Shown in pieces: positions 50,201 through 59,007 of a DNA stretch of 64,000 bases. Position 1 is the first letter of the stretch. Every line of letters starts with the position of its first letter. The notes under the pieces were generated by a model that ran no database searches, was not told the DNA's origin, and saw only the letters and a program-made list of their open reading frames with translations. The stretch lies in NCBI RefSeq assembly GCF_015706575.1, contig NW_024037069.1, forward strand, positions 37,593,315-37,657,314, written 5' to 3'. The position numbers were made by a program, and so were the translations under genes. The DNA is from Patiria miniata. Taxonomy: Eukaryota > Echinodermata > Asteroidea > Valvatida > Asterinidae.

Positions 50201-53200
50201 CCATCTGTCAGTGGTATGATGTGGCTTTGAATCGCAGCCGTGAAAATAACAATACAATATAGATTCTATGTACAGAAAAATAATGGTGTTCACAGTTTAA
50301 TAGTTCAGAAAGTGCATTCGGTTAACAGCCTTGTACTGTTGTAGTTATTTGTGTATACAAATTGACCAAAAACATGGATACAAAAATGTATCATAAGATG
50401 TTTTGAAAAACGACCCAGAAATTGTGAAGCTAAATCAGACATTCCCGTCCACGCAAATGAAGCACCTTGTGGCATGTGTAGAGGGCGCCCTCGACATTAT
50501 TACGTAATATATGTCAAACGGAAATACGTAAAAAAATTACCCTTCTTTTGACGGTGCTCGATTGCCATCTTTCTCGTAACAAGTGCAGAAATTCAGTGTG
50601 TTCTTCGGTGTTCATAGGTCGATACGATTGCCAAATAACAACGCACGTCGATAAATTCGAAGGAAAGTCGAAGGTAGCGTTTAGGAAGCGCAAGTGCATA
50701 TATGCATCATACTGGGTGAGTAAAAAAAATGAAACCCAAATGGCAGGACCAATTTTTACCTGTAGCACTTTCAAAATGTAGGATATGAACGCCTAGTCAT
50801 TAAGCTTTCCTTTAGTACAAGAATCATTCAAATCACTTATGTACTTTTCAAGTTACGGAATTTTGAACACAACCACAGTTTTAAAGTTCTGTCCACGGAT
50901 CACAAAAAAAGTAAATGTTCTTTCAGCAAAACGAAAACAATTCTCATGATGCATGTGCATTGTTTTCTTTTTGCTGATAGAACACTTACCTTTTTCGTGA
51001 TCCGTGGACAGAACTTTAAATTTATGTAAGAGCGTTCGTGTTCAAAATTCTGTAACTTGAACAGTATATGAGTGATTTGAATTTTTGTTGGACTAAAAGA
51101 AAGCGCATTGATTGGGCTTTCATAATCTAGATTTTGAAAGTGCTACAGGCAAAATTTCATTCAAAAATTGGTCCTGTCATTTGGGTTTCGTTTTCTTACT
51201 CACCCTGTATAGTCAACATGGACAAGTGAATTCATAGGAAGTGATATGATAGTTCACAATGAGCAAGAATCCGTTGATGGTGTGAAAATACCACACGCGG
51301 TTCGCAATAAGCGATGATCTCTGTATGTTATCTCCTAACGTGTCATTCATAAAACTGATACTTTGCCACACACATCAACTCAAAATATGCATGTTTAAAT
51401 CCATGTTTGACTTTTCAACATGCCGCCAGAGGGCTTTAACATTTGTTGACGTCACCTGTAAAATTGTTGTACAGTACTGCCTAGGCAGACACTCGAATCG
51501 TTGAAAGCAAGTTCGCATCTTCTGCCAATTTCAAATAATAAGGCACTTCCGGTTTCGACCGGAAGGAAGGGTCACGTGATTTTGCATTTAATACCAAGAC
51601 TGAAGACCCTGCAATATTGTATCGATTGCCATAAAAACAAAATCAAATCTGTAGCAGTTGATTTTATATTGATTTTCAAAGATTGAATCTAGAAACCTGA
51701 TACTTGATGACGTCATTATGACGTCATTACCAGAAAGTTCAAGAGCTATTTTAACTGTGCTATATACAGCCAAATCTTGATTATATCTATCACGGTATAT
51801 TTTCTAGCAATTTTTGAAGGTTTAAAGGTCTTTTTATTGTAACTTCCGGTCTGATGACGTAATCAATTTTTTTTTCAATTTTTTTTCGCGCACAGGTGTT
51901 GTCTGCATTATGGTCATCATGTACATTAATTTTGAAGCGATTACCGCAAACCTCGCCACAGACATCAAGTGAAAATGCGTTTCTGACGTTTTTTTAACCT
52001 GCCGCTAGAGGGCGCTCCAACACTTCATGGCGTCAACTATTATTTTTTTTGAAAGGTCAATCCAGGAAGACACTTCAATCGTTACAAGCAAGTTCATATC
52101 TTTTTCCACTTAAAAATTATTAGGCACTTCCGGTTTCGACTGGAAGGAAGGGTCACGTGATTTTACGCGCACAAAATAAAATGAAGATCATGTATTACCA
52201 TGTTGATTCCCGCAAATTTCAGGTTCCGGTCTCTCACGGTTGATTTTATATGGAATTTCAAAGATTAAATTTATTAAACTTTGAAGTGACGTCACGTGAC
52301 CCGTGATGACGTCATGATTACGTAATTGCAAAAAAGCACATCTGCGGTAGGTTGTGCATTCATGTATTGACAATTGAAGTTCATATATGTTTTCATTTTG
52401 ACACACAGTTCTGGAGAAGGAATGTGTATAGAAAAAAAACAACTAAAAATCCTAGCAAAAACAATAGGTTTTGGACTAAAGCCCAACACCTGAAAATAAC
52501 TTCTAGCGCCCTAGTTACTAGCAAGGTTCTACTGAAAGACAATTTTGCTCTCGCAGGGCGGGTTATTTGTGCACAATATGAAAGACCTTGTTGAGACAAA
52601 TACAGACGCCAATAACAATAGGTTGTGGGTTCATAACCCAACACCTAAACAATCGGAATAAAGTAGATTTCGTTCAAACAAAACATGCCAATTGAAAATT
52701 CGTTTTGGGGCGTGCATGGGGTATGCATCTTTTGGCATTCATACTTTATTTTACGCTAGCGTGCCAGCATAACTACACTCGACTGCACGGCATATCCTTT
52801 CTGTTTCTACAGAAACATCTTTTCATCAACAACGGACTCGATTATGTCAGTTGCGTCCCAAAGAACAGATTGATCTTGCTATCTATCATTAATCATCGGC
52901 TCATTCAATTTCCACAGATCCATTGGCAGCACACTCAGGAGAGTTCCTTTCACCAGGTCCGACCTCAATATGTAAGTCTCAATTAATATTCGGTTAGGGA
53001 TCAATGTCCACCGATGTGGCACAAACTCAAGCAGCAATCTCAAGCGTTTGAGTGAGTTTAGTCGCATTATGTGTAGCGGGCATGATATAGTCAAATGCAT
53101 ACGCCGACACAATTAATTTTTACCGGTTATATGAATATAAAAGAGAGACTAAAGGGCCTATCTTGATCCGTTGTTGTAGACTTGCTTGACGGGACTTGCT

Positions 53201-56200
53201 TGACTTGACGGAACTTGACGGGACTTACTTGACTTGGAGACTTGACTTGACTTGATTTGATTTGTCGGAAAAAGTAAAACTAGCTTGGCGGAATTCTTTG
53301 ACTCGGTGCTAAGGGAAACTTGAAGACTTTACATGAAGACTCTCAATGCTTTAAACAATGAGATAAAGACGACTGGACGAAAGGGGTCCAAAAGGATATG
53401 TCTATACTCCTTCTCTAGCTGTCAGTTGATAAATGTAAAAGCTGTCAACTGTACAGTTATAAAGCACTCGTGTCCTTCGTTCCTAAAGCAGGACAGAGGA
53501 TGAATACATGAATATGGCAGGTTCAGTTGGATGGTTACAGAGACAGTTTAAACAGTGGAGCTGGTTGCTGCCAAACAACCTGTCTCTGTTAATTGCAGTT
53601 CAGTGGTCAAGTCAATATAAATATCAACTTCATAAAATACTTAGTAAATGGAATCTTCAAATAAGCAAAAGTCAAAAGTCCCTTTAAACAATAGGCTGTG
53701 TGTACCGTTGTCATGGTCACCAGCGCTGGTCAATGCCCTCTACCACTAGTGTGCATGCAGGTAGGTCTTACCCGGAAGTGAGTAAGATACCCCCAAGGAC
53801 ATTATACCAAGACCAATGCCTCAGGCATGACAAGGTTACACCTGTTGCATCATAACACTTAAAACAATTCAGGGAATACGAATGACTCATAATAAGAAAG
53901 TAAAAGTTGACCAGGATGGAAAATACCAAGATCCTGAATAATCAAATTAATCTTAAAACAAAAAGGAATATCGAAGATTGAAAACTTGAAACTTGGATAT
54001 AAAGAAAATAAAGAAAATGCTAGCTACTGGAATAAACTAAACTAGATAAAACTTAAAAGGCTATGCTAGATATATCAAGTAAAATGAATACACTTATCAA
54101 ATGATCAAAGAGAACTACAAATTCACAGAATTTGTACTAAGGAAATTATTCCTCTTTTCACTTAAATCAAAAGTAACTGGGAATGATTATTAGATGCTGA
54201 TTGTCTTTCATATGCCAAAAAGTTAACTGAATAATCCAAGGATGTTCATAATAATAAATCATTATTTTTGTACTTGTAGTCCTACAAACTCTTCTTTCTT
54301 AAGTTCCACTTCATTTAGACTAGAGTCGCCACAAGTCTTTAGTACAAAAATAGCAAATCGGAGTACATAAACTTTCAGATCAATCATAGAAAATCAAACA
54401 ATTTAGGGAATCGATCAATTTGGAATTTGTTCTACTTTCAGAGAACATGGCTACTTCTCAAATCAGGTTATGAGAAAATTAATGCATCAAACATTCAAAA
54501 GAAAATTGTGCTTGCTTCAAGAAATGACAACAACGAAACAATAAAAATGTCAACTGCAGTAAGAACTTCTCAAGTGGAAATTGGCCAAAGTTGGAATGTC
54601 TAAGAACTCAATATTCATCTATCAAGCTTAACAACACTCTCAACTTAAAATATAGTGATGGCAAAAAAGGAACATAATAGTAATAATAACAACATTATGA
54701 CGACTTGGTCTAAACTTTGAGTAAAGAATAAACACTTTAACCTAGGAGTAAAAGTAAGATACAAGTATTATCAAACTCACCTAGAGCAGGACAGAGAATG
54801 TATATATGTATACCGCAGGTTCAGTTGGAGGGTTACAGAGACAGTTTAAACAGTGGAGCTGGGTGCTGCCATCTACCTGTCTCTGTTAATTGCAGTTCGG
54901 TGGTCAAGTGAAGGGAAAGTTCACTGGCCACCGAATTTATACAGTTTCTCCTCAAGGACTTTAGTGGTTGGTTGCAAGTCCTGCTACCAACCGCCCACAC
55001 GAGCTGCCAAGCAACCAACCCATTTCCAAGAAAGTGCATGACCTAACTCTGGAGGACTTGGGAATTAGAAAAAAATGGGGGGCACAAAGTTCATCCTATT
55101 AGGCCAAAAAAAAAAAATTGGTCTCTGGTCAGACCGAAGTTCCTGAATTGATGCGGCGACGCAGGGTTTTTTTTTTTTTGGTTGGCTTTTTTTTTTTTTT
55201 TTTTCAAGCTTGAATTGTACTGACAAGATGGGTACTATTTTGCTTTTTTGTGTCCTCATTATACATTGGTGTCCTCCATAATTTGCCTTGGTGCCCTTTA
55301 TCATTTGCCTTGGTGCAATTTCCCCATTTCTTGGTGCTCCTTGGTACAAATATTTGAGGAGGTGCAGCAATAGAGGGCGCTGTTGTAGCTTCCGTGTTAA
55401 TTTGAAGGGGAAAAAAAAGGTTGACGCGCATGATTAAAATCGACGCGCGCGCTGACCAGAGACCGAGTATTTTTTTTTTTTTTGGCCTTACATAATTAAC
55501 CACAGTCCTTGCCTCAGCCCTACCACAGTGAGCTGAGATTGTTTTGTGTTCATTGCATTTTCTGTATTAATGAAGTGCCAAATTATGAATTGCATTGAAC
55601 CATAATTGTATCTACTCATTAAAACTATGCAGAAATTTGGTCGGGACTGATTTTGTTCAAACACTATCCGTGACGAAGGAGGAACGCAATCTATTGATTC
55701 GAGCCGGATTCAGCTGTGAAAAAACAGGCTATAGAACATATCAGTGCACTACGTGTCATCAGGGAACCTATGGAGGAGCCCCCGAGGATTGTACACCCTG
55801 TCCATCAGGTATGTTAAGCAATTTTTAAAATGAAATATTCCGCAGACGTCGTCGAGCAATGCACCCAAAATGGACCGATCCAGTAAGCCCCTCCCACTGC
55901 GCAGTGGGCAAATTAACACGTGCTCCTTTCCAATGCCACACTGCATTTTTCTGCCGCGCGCATCATACGCGCGTGCACGCGCATGTTGGACTTTTATGCA
56001 CGCATGTCGGACGTAAATCATGGCTGTGATTGGTCAGAATACCATGGAGCGGTGCTTACTGGATCGGTCCATTAAAATGATATCCTTAACTTATCGAAAG
56101 GTATCGCAACACAAGCACTTTATTCCCTCTCGTACAGATCTGTTAATGCCGTGGTTTTGTTGCTTCTGATTAATGTTCTGTAACGAACAAGTTTGGATTC

Positions 56201-59007
56201 AATGACTGAACTTAATTGAGGATAGTACACGTATTAAATATACAAATAATAACATTCTAAGTCGGTCTCGGCTTCTGCAGTTTGCAAGCAAACCCAATCA
56301 CTTTCATTCAAGATTTAAACTACTATTTACATTGTTGGAAATTGTGTAAATACTGTGATTAACCTTACGAAAAGTAATTCAGCAGAATTTACCAGAAAAA
56401 GCACTGCCCTAAAGCTTATTCTAAAATAAAAATGTAACAAAACTGTACTGAGCCTTGCAACATATTCGACAGGCATATAAATACAATAAAATAGTTTGTT
56501 TTGATGTCTCCTTCAGGAGGTTTTTTTCAAAACCGAACAGGACAAGTTGTGAAGAGAGGAGCAGACCTCAATTGTTTTTTCTGCAATAATGGCACATACG
56601 TTCCACCAGAAGCTCACCCTGGTAAAACCATCGGAGATTGCGTGGTGTGTCCATCAGGCACGGATACAAGCCGCCACGCAGGATTCCGCGCGTGTCCCTG
56701 TGTGTCGAATTACTACCGTAAAGATCGGTTTGGTGAATGCTTCGCCTGTCCGTTGCAAGGAACTGACTGTTCGGAAGAATATCAACATCTTCTGCCAGGA
56801 TTCTGGTGGACTTGGGACTGGGGCTCAGTCGACAACTATCAATCTTACGAGAAATATGTACAAAATATCCTCATACATAACGAGAGCTACGACGAAAGCA
56901 CGGTAAGGTTTAAAGGTGCCTTGCCAAAAGTTCATCCATGTCCAAGAAAAGAATCGTGTCAGAATGGGGGTGACGGAATAAATGCTACATGTGAATTTGG
57001 TTATGAGGATTTCTTGTGCTCTCAGTGCATTGCCAACTACTATTCTTGGTTTAACAGATGCTTTGAATGTCCCAGATGGTATGTGTTTCTTTTAGAGATT
57101 GTGGCTGCTCTGGTAGTTATTGTTGTTTTAATCATCATCGTAATGTGGGACCTTCGAAGACATCGGCGTAGAGGGCGTTCTGCCATCAACGCGTTGTTCT
57201 CCAGATTCAAGATCGTACTTGGTTTCTATCAGATCATGGGCGAAATATTCGAAGCACTGGATGGGATTCATTGGCCACAGGCACTTACTAACATTGGTTC
57301 ATTTTTCCGATTGTTAGAGGTGAATATTGCGCAATTGATCGTTAGCCCTCGATGCTACTTCCCAAATTTCACATACCCAACTATTTACATAGAGTTTATA
57401 ACTGGTATGAGCTTCGTTGTCTTTGTAGTGTTGTTGGCACTGATTGTGTACGGTTGCAGGAAAAGTTACCTGAAAATGACCAAATTGTCCAAGGAGGTTT
57501 GCAACAATATTTTGGCTCAAACTAAACAAACCTGTTACCTGGTTGTGGTTATTCTTCTGTTTGTCACATATCCAAGCGTATCGAGTGCCATTTTTACCTT
57601 GCTGCCTCCTGGATGTGACGAGTTCTACCTGGATGACACCGATCACTTCAAAGTCCTGCGACTCCGATCGGACTACTCCATCGACTGCGAATCAAATCAG
57701 CATGTCAGCTACAACTACGCCGCCGAAGTGTCCCTGTGTTATGTTGTTGGCCTTCCCTTGGCACTGTTCCTCATGTTGTGGGCGAGTTGTCGAAGCAACA
57801 AGGGATCTGATCAATGTTCCTCTGCACCGTCAGATGATTGCAATGCTGGGCAGCCCTTGTGTGACGTTGCAGCTCAAAATTATCAGCCAGATAGTTTGAA
57901 CACCTGTCATTCAAGAGGTTGTAGTGAGACGGATCAGTCTGGTTACCAAAACGAATCTGATCTTGATCCTAAGTCAGATACCGAACTTTTGTGTCACGCC
58001 AATTCTGAAGAGATAAATACTTCTGAAGGTACCGGTGTGCAATCTGAAGATGTTGAACATGATGACGTGACAAGTTCCTCTCTCCCCGAGTCGGACCGAG
58101 AAAAGACTGACGACAATAAGATCACCTGGGTTAGTTTCTTGTGTGAGAACTACAAGGAGCAGTTCTGGTATTGGGAGATTGTGGAACTTGCTCGCAAAGT
58201 CCTCCAAGTTGTCTTCGTTCTGATGTTCAATGCTGATGATCATTTCACGCTCTTTGCTACCATTGTCTTATCCGTGGCCTTTCTTATCGCCCATGCTTAC
58301 TTGAAACCAATGAAGGATGCGGCAGAGCACCGTCTTCAGATGTGTTCCCTGACTACCATCTTCCTGAATCTGTCGGCAGCATCTTTGCTTCTGTTACCAA
58401 ATGAAGAGAACCAGTCCAGCGATGCAAGAAAGGAATTTCTGGTCGTCTTCCTGATTGTTATCAACCTGAACATAGTTGCCTTTGTGGCAGGTGATTTGAA
58501 CTATTTAATTTTTTTTTAAATTAAGAAATTTGGTTTAGAATAAGTTAGCTTATAATCCAGGTCGTTCGCTCCAAACACCACTTTCGTTGATATAGGAGCC
58601 ATGTCAAAGTATAATCCGTTACAAACCAGAATACCACATTATTATTGTTTTAAATTAAACTTACAATTTCCGATGACATAAAACTTTTAAGTCGGATAAA
58701 AATACCGTATTATGGCAAACTCATGGATTATGTTTCCTCATTTTGATCACCGATTGTTTTTACTACCAATCCAATTACTCCAATTCATTTGTATTTTTTA
58801 GGAAGCGCCGTTTGGACCTTAGTGAAGGCTGTATGGAAGACATCCTGCTGCAGTCGTGCTTTTGCATGCATCGTTGTCATTGGCCGTCTGATACCGCACC
58901 CAAACCGGTCGCGATCCCGTAGACCAATCAACGCATCGCATACTGAAGGAGAAACGACTCTAATTAGTGGCAGACCTGTTTCTGATACTATTTATGGGTC
59001 TGTGTAA
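33297..59007 (+). CDS. LRR / Cys-rich / about 9-TM receptor-like protein, copy 2
   Basis: Sixteen exons: 33297-33511, 34491-34562, 38865-38936, 39630-39701, 40888-40968, 41396-41476, 41803-41874, 43092-43163, 43390-43533, 45842-45910, 46100-46174, 46330-46401, 52918-52971, 55633-55808, 56517-58490, 58802-59007. The sum is 3507 nt, 1168 aa plus stop; the first 15 exons have the same lengths as in copy 1. Domain order is the same: signal peptide, LRRNT, about 12 LRRs, Cys-rich region, about nine spans, tail. About 15 residues of 657 differ in exon 15, but about 5 of 24 in exon 2. The tail has 22 residues more than copy 1 (66 bp, in frame, after VWKTS). Reading past the exon 15 donor stops after LNYLIFF, whereas copy 1 stays open longer. 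Both copies look functional. The ligand is unknown. Confidence 0.88.
34640..34807 (-). mobile_element. truncated G/C-run hAT-like MITE, intron 2, unit 2
   Basis: The right end reads CATGGCTACGCCACTG, the reverse of the CAGTGGCGTAGCC terminus of the element at 35189. The interior shares ATGACGTCCCCCATGAAATG with that element in the opposite orientation. The left terminus is missing. Poly-proline frames through it are repeat artefacts. Confidence 0.65.
35189..35448 (+). mobile_element. G/C-run hAT-like MITE, intron 2, unit 2
   Basis: It starts CAGTGGCGTAGCCAGGAAT and ends TTACGCCACTG. The interior has long G and C runs and a duplicated TTTCATGGGGAGCTGTCCCC segment. It belongs with the 34640-34807 fragment in inverted orientation. 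No target duplication was recognised. Confidence 0.7.
35633..36479. mobile_element. 850-bp foldback element in intron 2, unit 2 only
   Basis: The ends TTTTAGGTACCTTCATTGG and its complement lead into arms of about 350 bp (35633-35980 and 36130-36479) that mirror each other at roughly 90% identity by eye, around an asymmetric middle of about 150 bp. Both arms contain the palindrome CACTGTGTGACACAGTG or a close variant. Each arm reads open on its outward strand (a peptide ending SPGQLCVR), which follows from the mirror symmetry and is not evidence of a gene. Unit 1 lacks it. Confidence 0.8.
36482..37022. repeat. palindromic repeat in intron 2, unit 2
   Basis: 36482-36780 and the reverse of about 36785-37022 are diverged relatives. 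The outer right end reads ACTTTTTTGGGGCCACC, and the matching left-end sequence GGGTGACCCCAA-like survives only in unit 1 (12478). The two arms differ far more than the two gene copies do, so the palindrome is old. Confidence 0.55.
37683..38024. mobile_element. hAT-like MITE with G/C runs, intron 2, unit 2
   Basis: It starts CAGTGGCGCACCCAGG and ends GGTGCACCACTG. Perfect 8-bp duplications GTTTGTGG lie at 37675-37682 and 38025-38032. It is the orthologous insertion of 13528-13858 in unit 1. Confidence 0.88.
39735..40185 (+). mobile_element. probable LINE 3' fragment with GATGAT tail, unit 2
   Basis: Counterpart of 15480-15885, with a small internal duplication around GCAGACTGC...CAAGGCTAA and the same GATGATGATG tail. 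It lies just after the exon 4 donor in intron 4. Confidence 0.45.
40583..40668. repeat. (CAAA)n microsatellite, unit 2
   Basis: Counterpart of 16281-16385 with a different number of CAAA units. Confidence 0.9.
41065..41255 (+). mobile_element. LINE C-terminal relic, unit 2
   Basis: Shortened counterpart of 16790-17085. The GHV..PDDR region and the GATGATGATG tail remain, but the RGRPR segment is deleted. It lies in intron 5. Confidence 0.7.
43709..45345. repeat. large foldback repeat in intron 9, unit 2
   Basis: Counterpart of 19477-21133, with outer ends CCCGGCTATTTT and AAAATAGCCGGGAAAACC. The right arm differs from unit 1: a stretch around GAATGCTAAATTAAAGTATC is shortened and a segment near 45070-45150 (AAAATAGCTGGAAAAACC) is extra, which suggests recombination within the palindrome after duplication. 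Confidence 0.65.
46692..46725. repeat. perfect 13-bp inverted repeat, unit 2
   Basis: Same TTTTGGTCGGTCG / CGACCGACCAAAA hairpin as in unit 1, directly before the unit-specific insertion of intron 12. Confidence 0.85.
46733..47252. repeat. TTGATTGTTGATG minisatellite
   Basis: About 520 bp of tandem TTGATTGTTGATG-type units with variants (GTTAATG, GTTGCTG, GATAGTAATG). It is the left part of the 5.8-kb insertion in intron 12 of copy 2 and is absent from unit 1. Confidence 0.92.
47260..48030. repeat. repeat block rich in GACGTCA and GGAAGGAAGGGTCACGTG words, left copy
   Basis: The first part (about 47260-47640) is the reverse complement of about 51565-51965. The second part (about 47672-47965) is a direct relative of about 52108-52435. 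Shared landmarks are GGCACTTCCGGTTT, GGAAGGAAGGGTCACGTGAT, GACGTCACGTGACCC and GGTTGATTTTATATGGAATT. It ends at the hairpin AGGTGTTGGGC...GCCCAACACCT (about 48009-48038). Confidence 0.75.
48050..50500. other. unassigned interior of the intron 12 insertion
   Basis: Mixed sequence without a recognisable gene: an imperfect GC-rich inverted repeat with GGGCGCAACACGGCC and GGTCGTGTTGCGCTC (about 48680-48755), short G- and C-run patches at 48781-48810, 49447-49457 and 49518-49530, and several open frames of 65-115 codons without similarity or splice context. Confidence 0.4.
50712..51207. mobile_element. Tc1/mariner-like palindromic MITE
   Basis: It begins CTGGGTGAGTAA and ends TTACTCACCCTG, flanked by TA on both sides. 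The arms are about 240 bp each and mirror each other along nearly the whole length (for example GTTCTGTCCACGGATCAC versus GTGATCCGTGGACAGAAC), so the entire 496 bp is one hairpin. The TA target and CAGGG-type ends fit Tc1/mariner. It has no transposase. Confidence 0.85.
51505..52480. repeat. repeat block rich in GACGTCA and GGAAGGAAGGGTCACGTG words, right copy
   Basis: Partner of 47260-48030: the part 51565-51965 is inverted relative to it and the part 52108-52435 is direct. GGCACTTCCGGTTTCGAC and GGAAGGAAGGGTCACGTGAT occur twice inside this block (about 51542 and 52124), so the block itself is composite. Confidence 0.7.
53072..55498. mobile_element. 2.4-kb composite insertion in intron 13, unit 2 only
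   Basis: It lies between GTTTAGTCGCATTATG and AATTAACCACAGTCC, which are nearly adjacent in unit 1 apart from its own small hAT-like MITE. It opens with a GACTTGCTTGACGGGACTTG-type tandem patch (53180-53265). It carries a direct repeat of about 135 bp at 53484-53622 and 54783-54912, sharing GGTTACAGAGACAGTTTAAAC, and closes with an inverted-repeat MITE (55099-55490). No coding region is seen and the family is unknown. Confidence 0.6.
55099..55490. mobile_element. MITE with GGCC(A)n...GGTCTCTGGTCAG ends
   Basis: The left end TTAGGCC plus an A run plus GGTCTCTGGTCAG is matched by the inverted right end CTGACCAGAGACC plus a T run plus GGCCTTA. GCGCGCGCGTC lies inside the right end, as in the relative at 11884-12252. 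The middle has CTTGGTGC-type repeats and long T runs. It is non-coding. Confidence 0.75.
55868..56073. mobile_element. MITE with 20-bp TIR in intron 14, unit 2
   Basis: The ends AATGGACCGATCCAGTAAGC-like and GCTTACTGGATCGGTCCATT are almost perfect complements. It is the counterpart of 23794-23998 in unit 1. Confidence 0.8.

Larger units (their letters stand above)
46735..52492. mobile_element. 5.8-kb composite insertion in intron 12, unit 2 only
   Basis: Unit 1 passes directly from the GTCGGTCG hairpin to AATAACTTCTAGCGCCC (22540-22570). Unit 2 has about 5.76 kb between the same points. Contents: minisatellite (46733-47252), two related blocks (47260-48030 and 51505-52480) partly in inverted orientation, unassigned sequence (48050-50500) with short G/C runs, and a nested Tc1/mariner-like palindrome (50712-51207). 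The right end is a hairpin ACTAAAGCCCAACACCT followed by GA. No long open frame or transposase is visible. A hairpin followed by CTRR recalls Helitron-type 3' ends, but this is a weak analogy. Confidence 0.6.
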
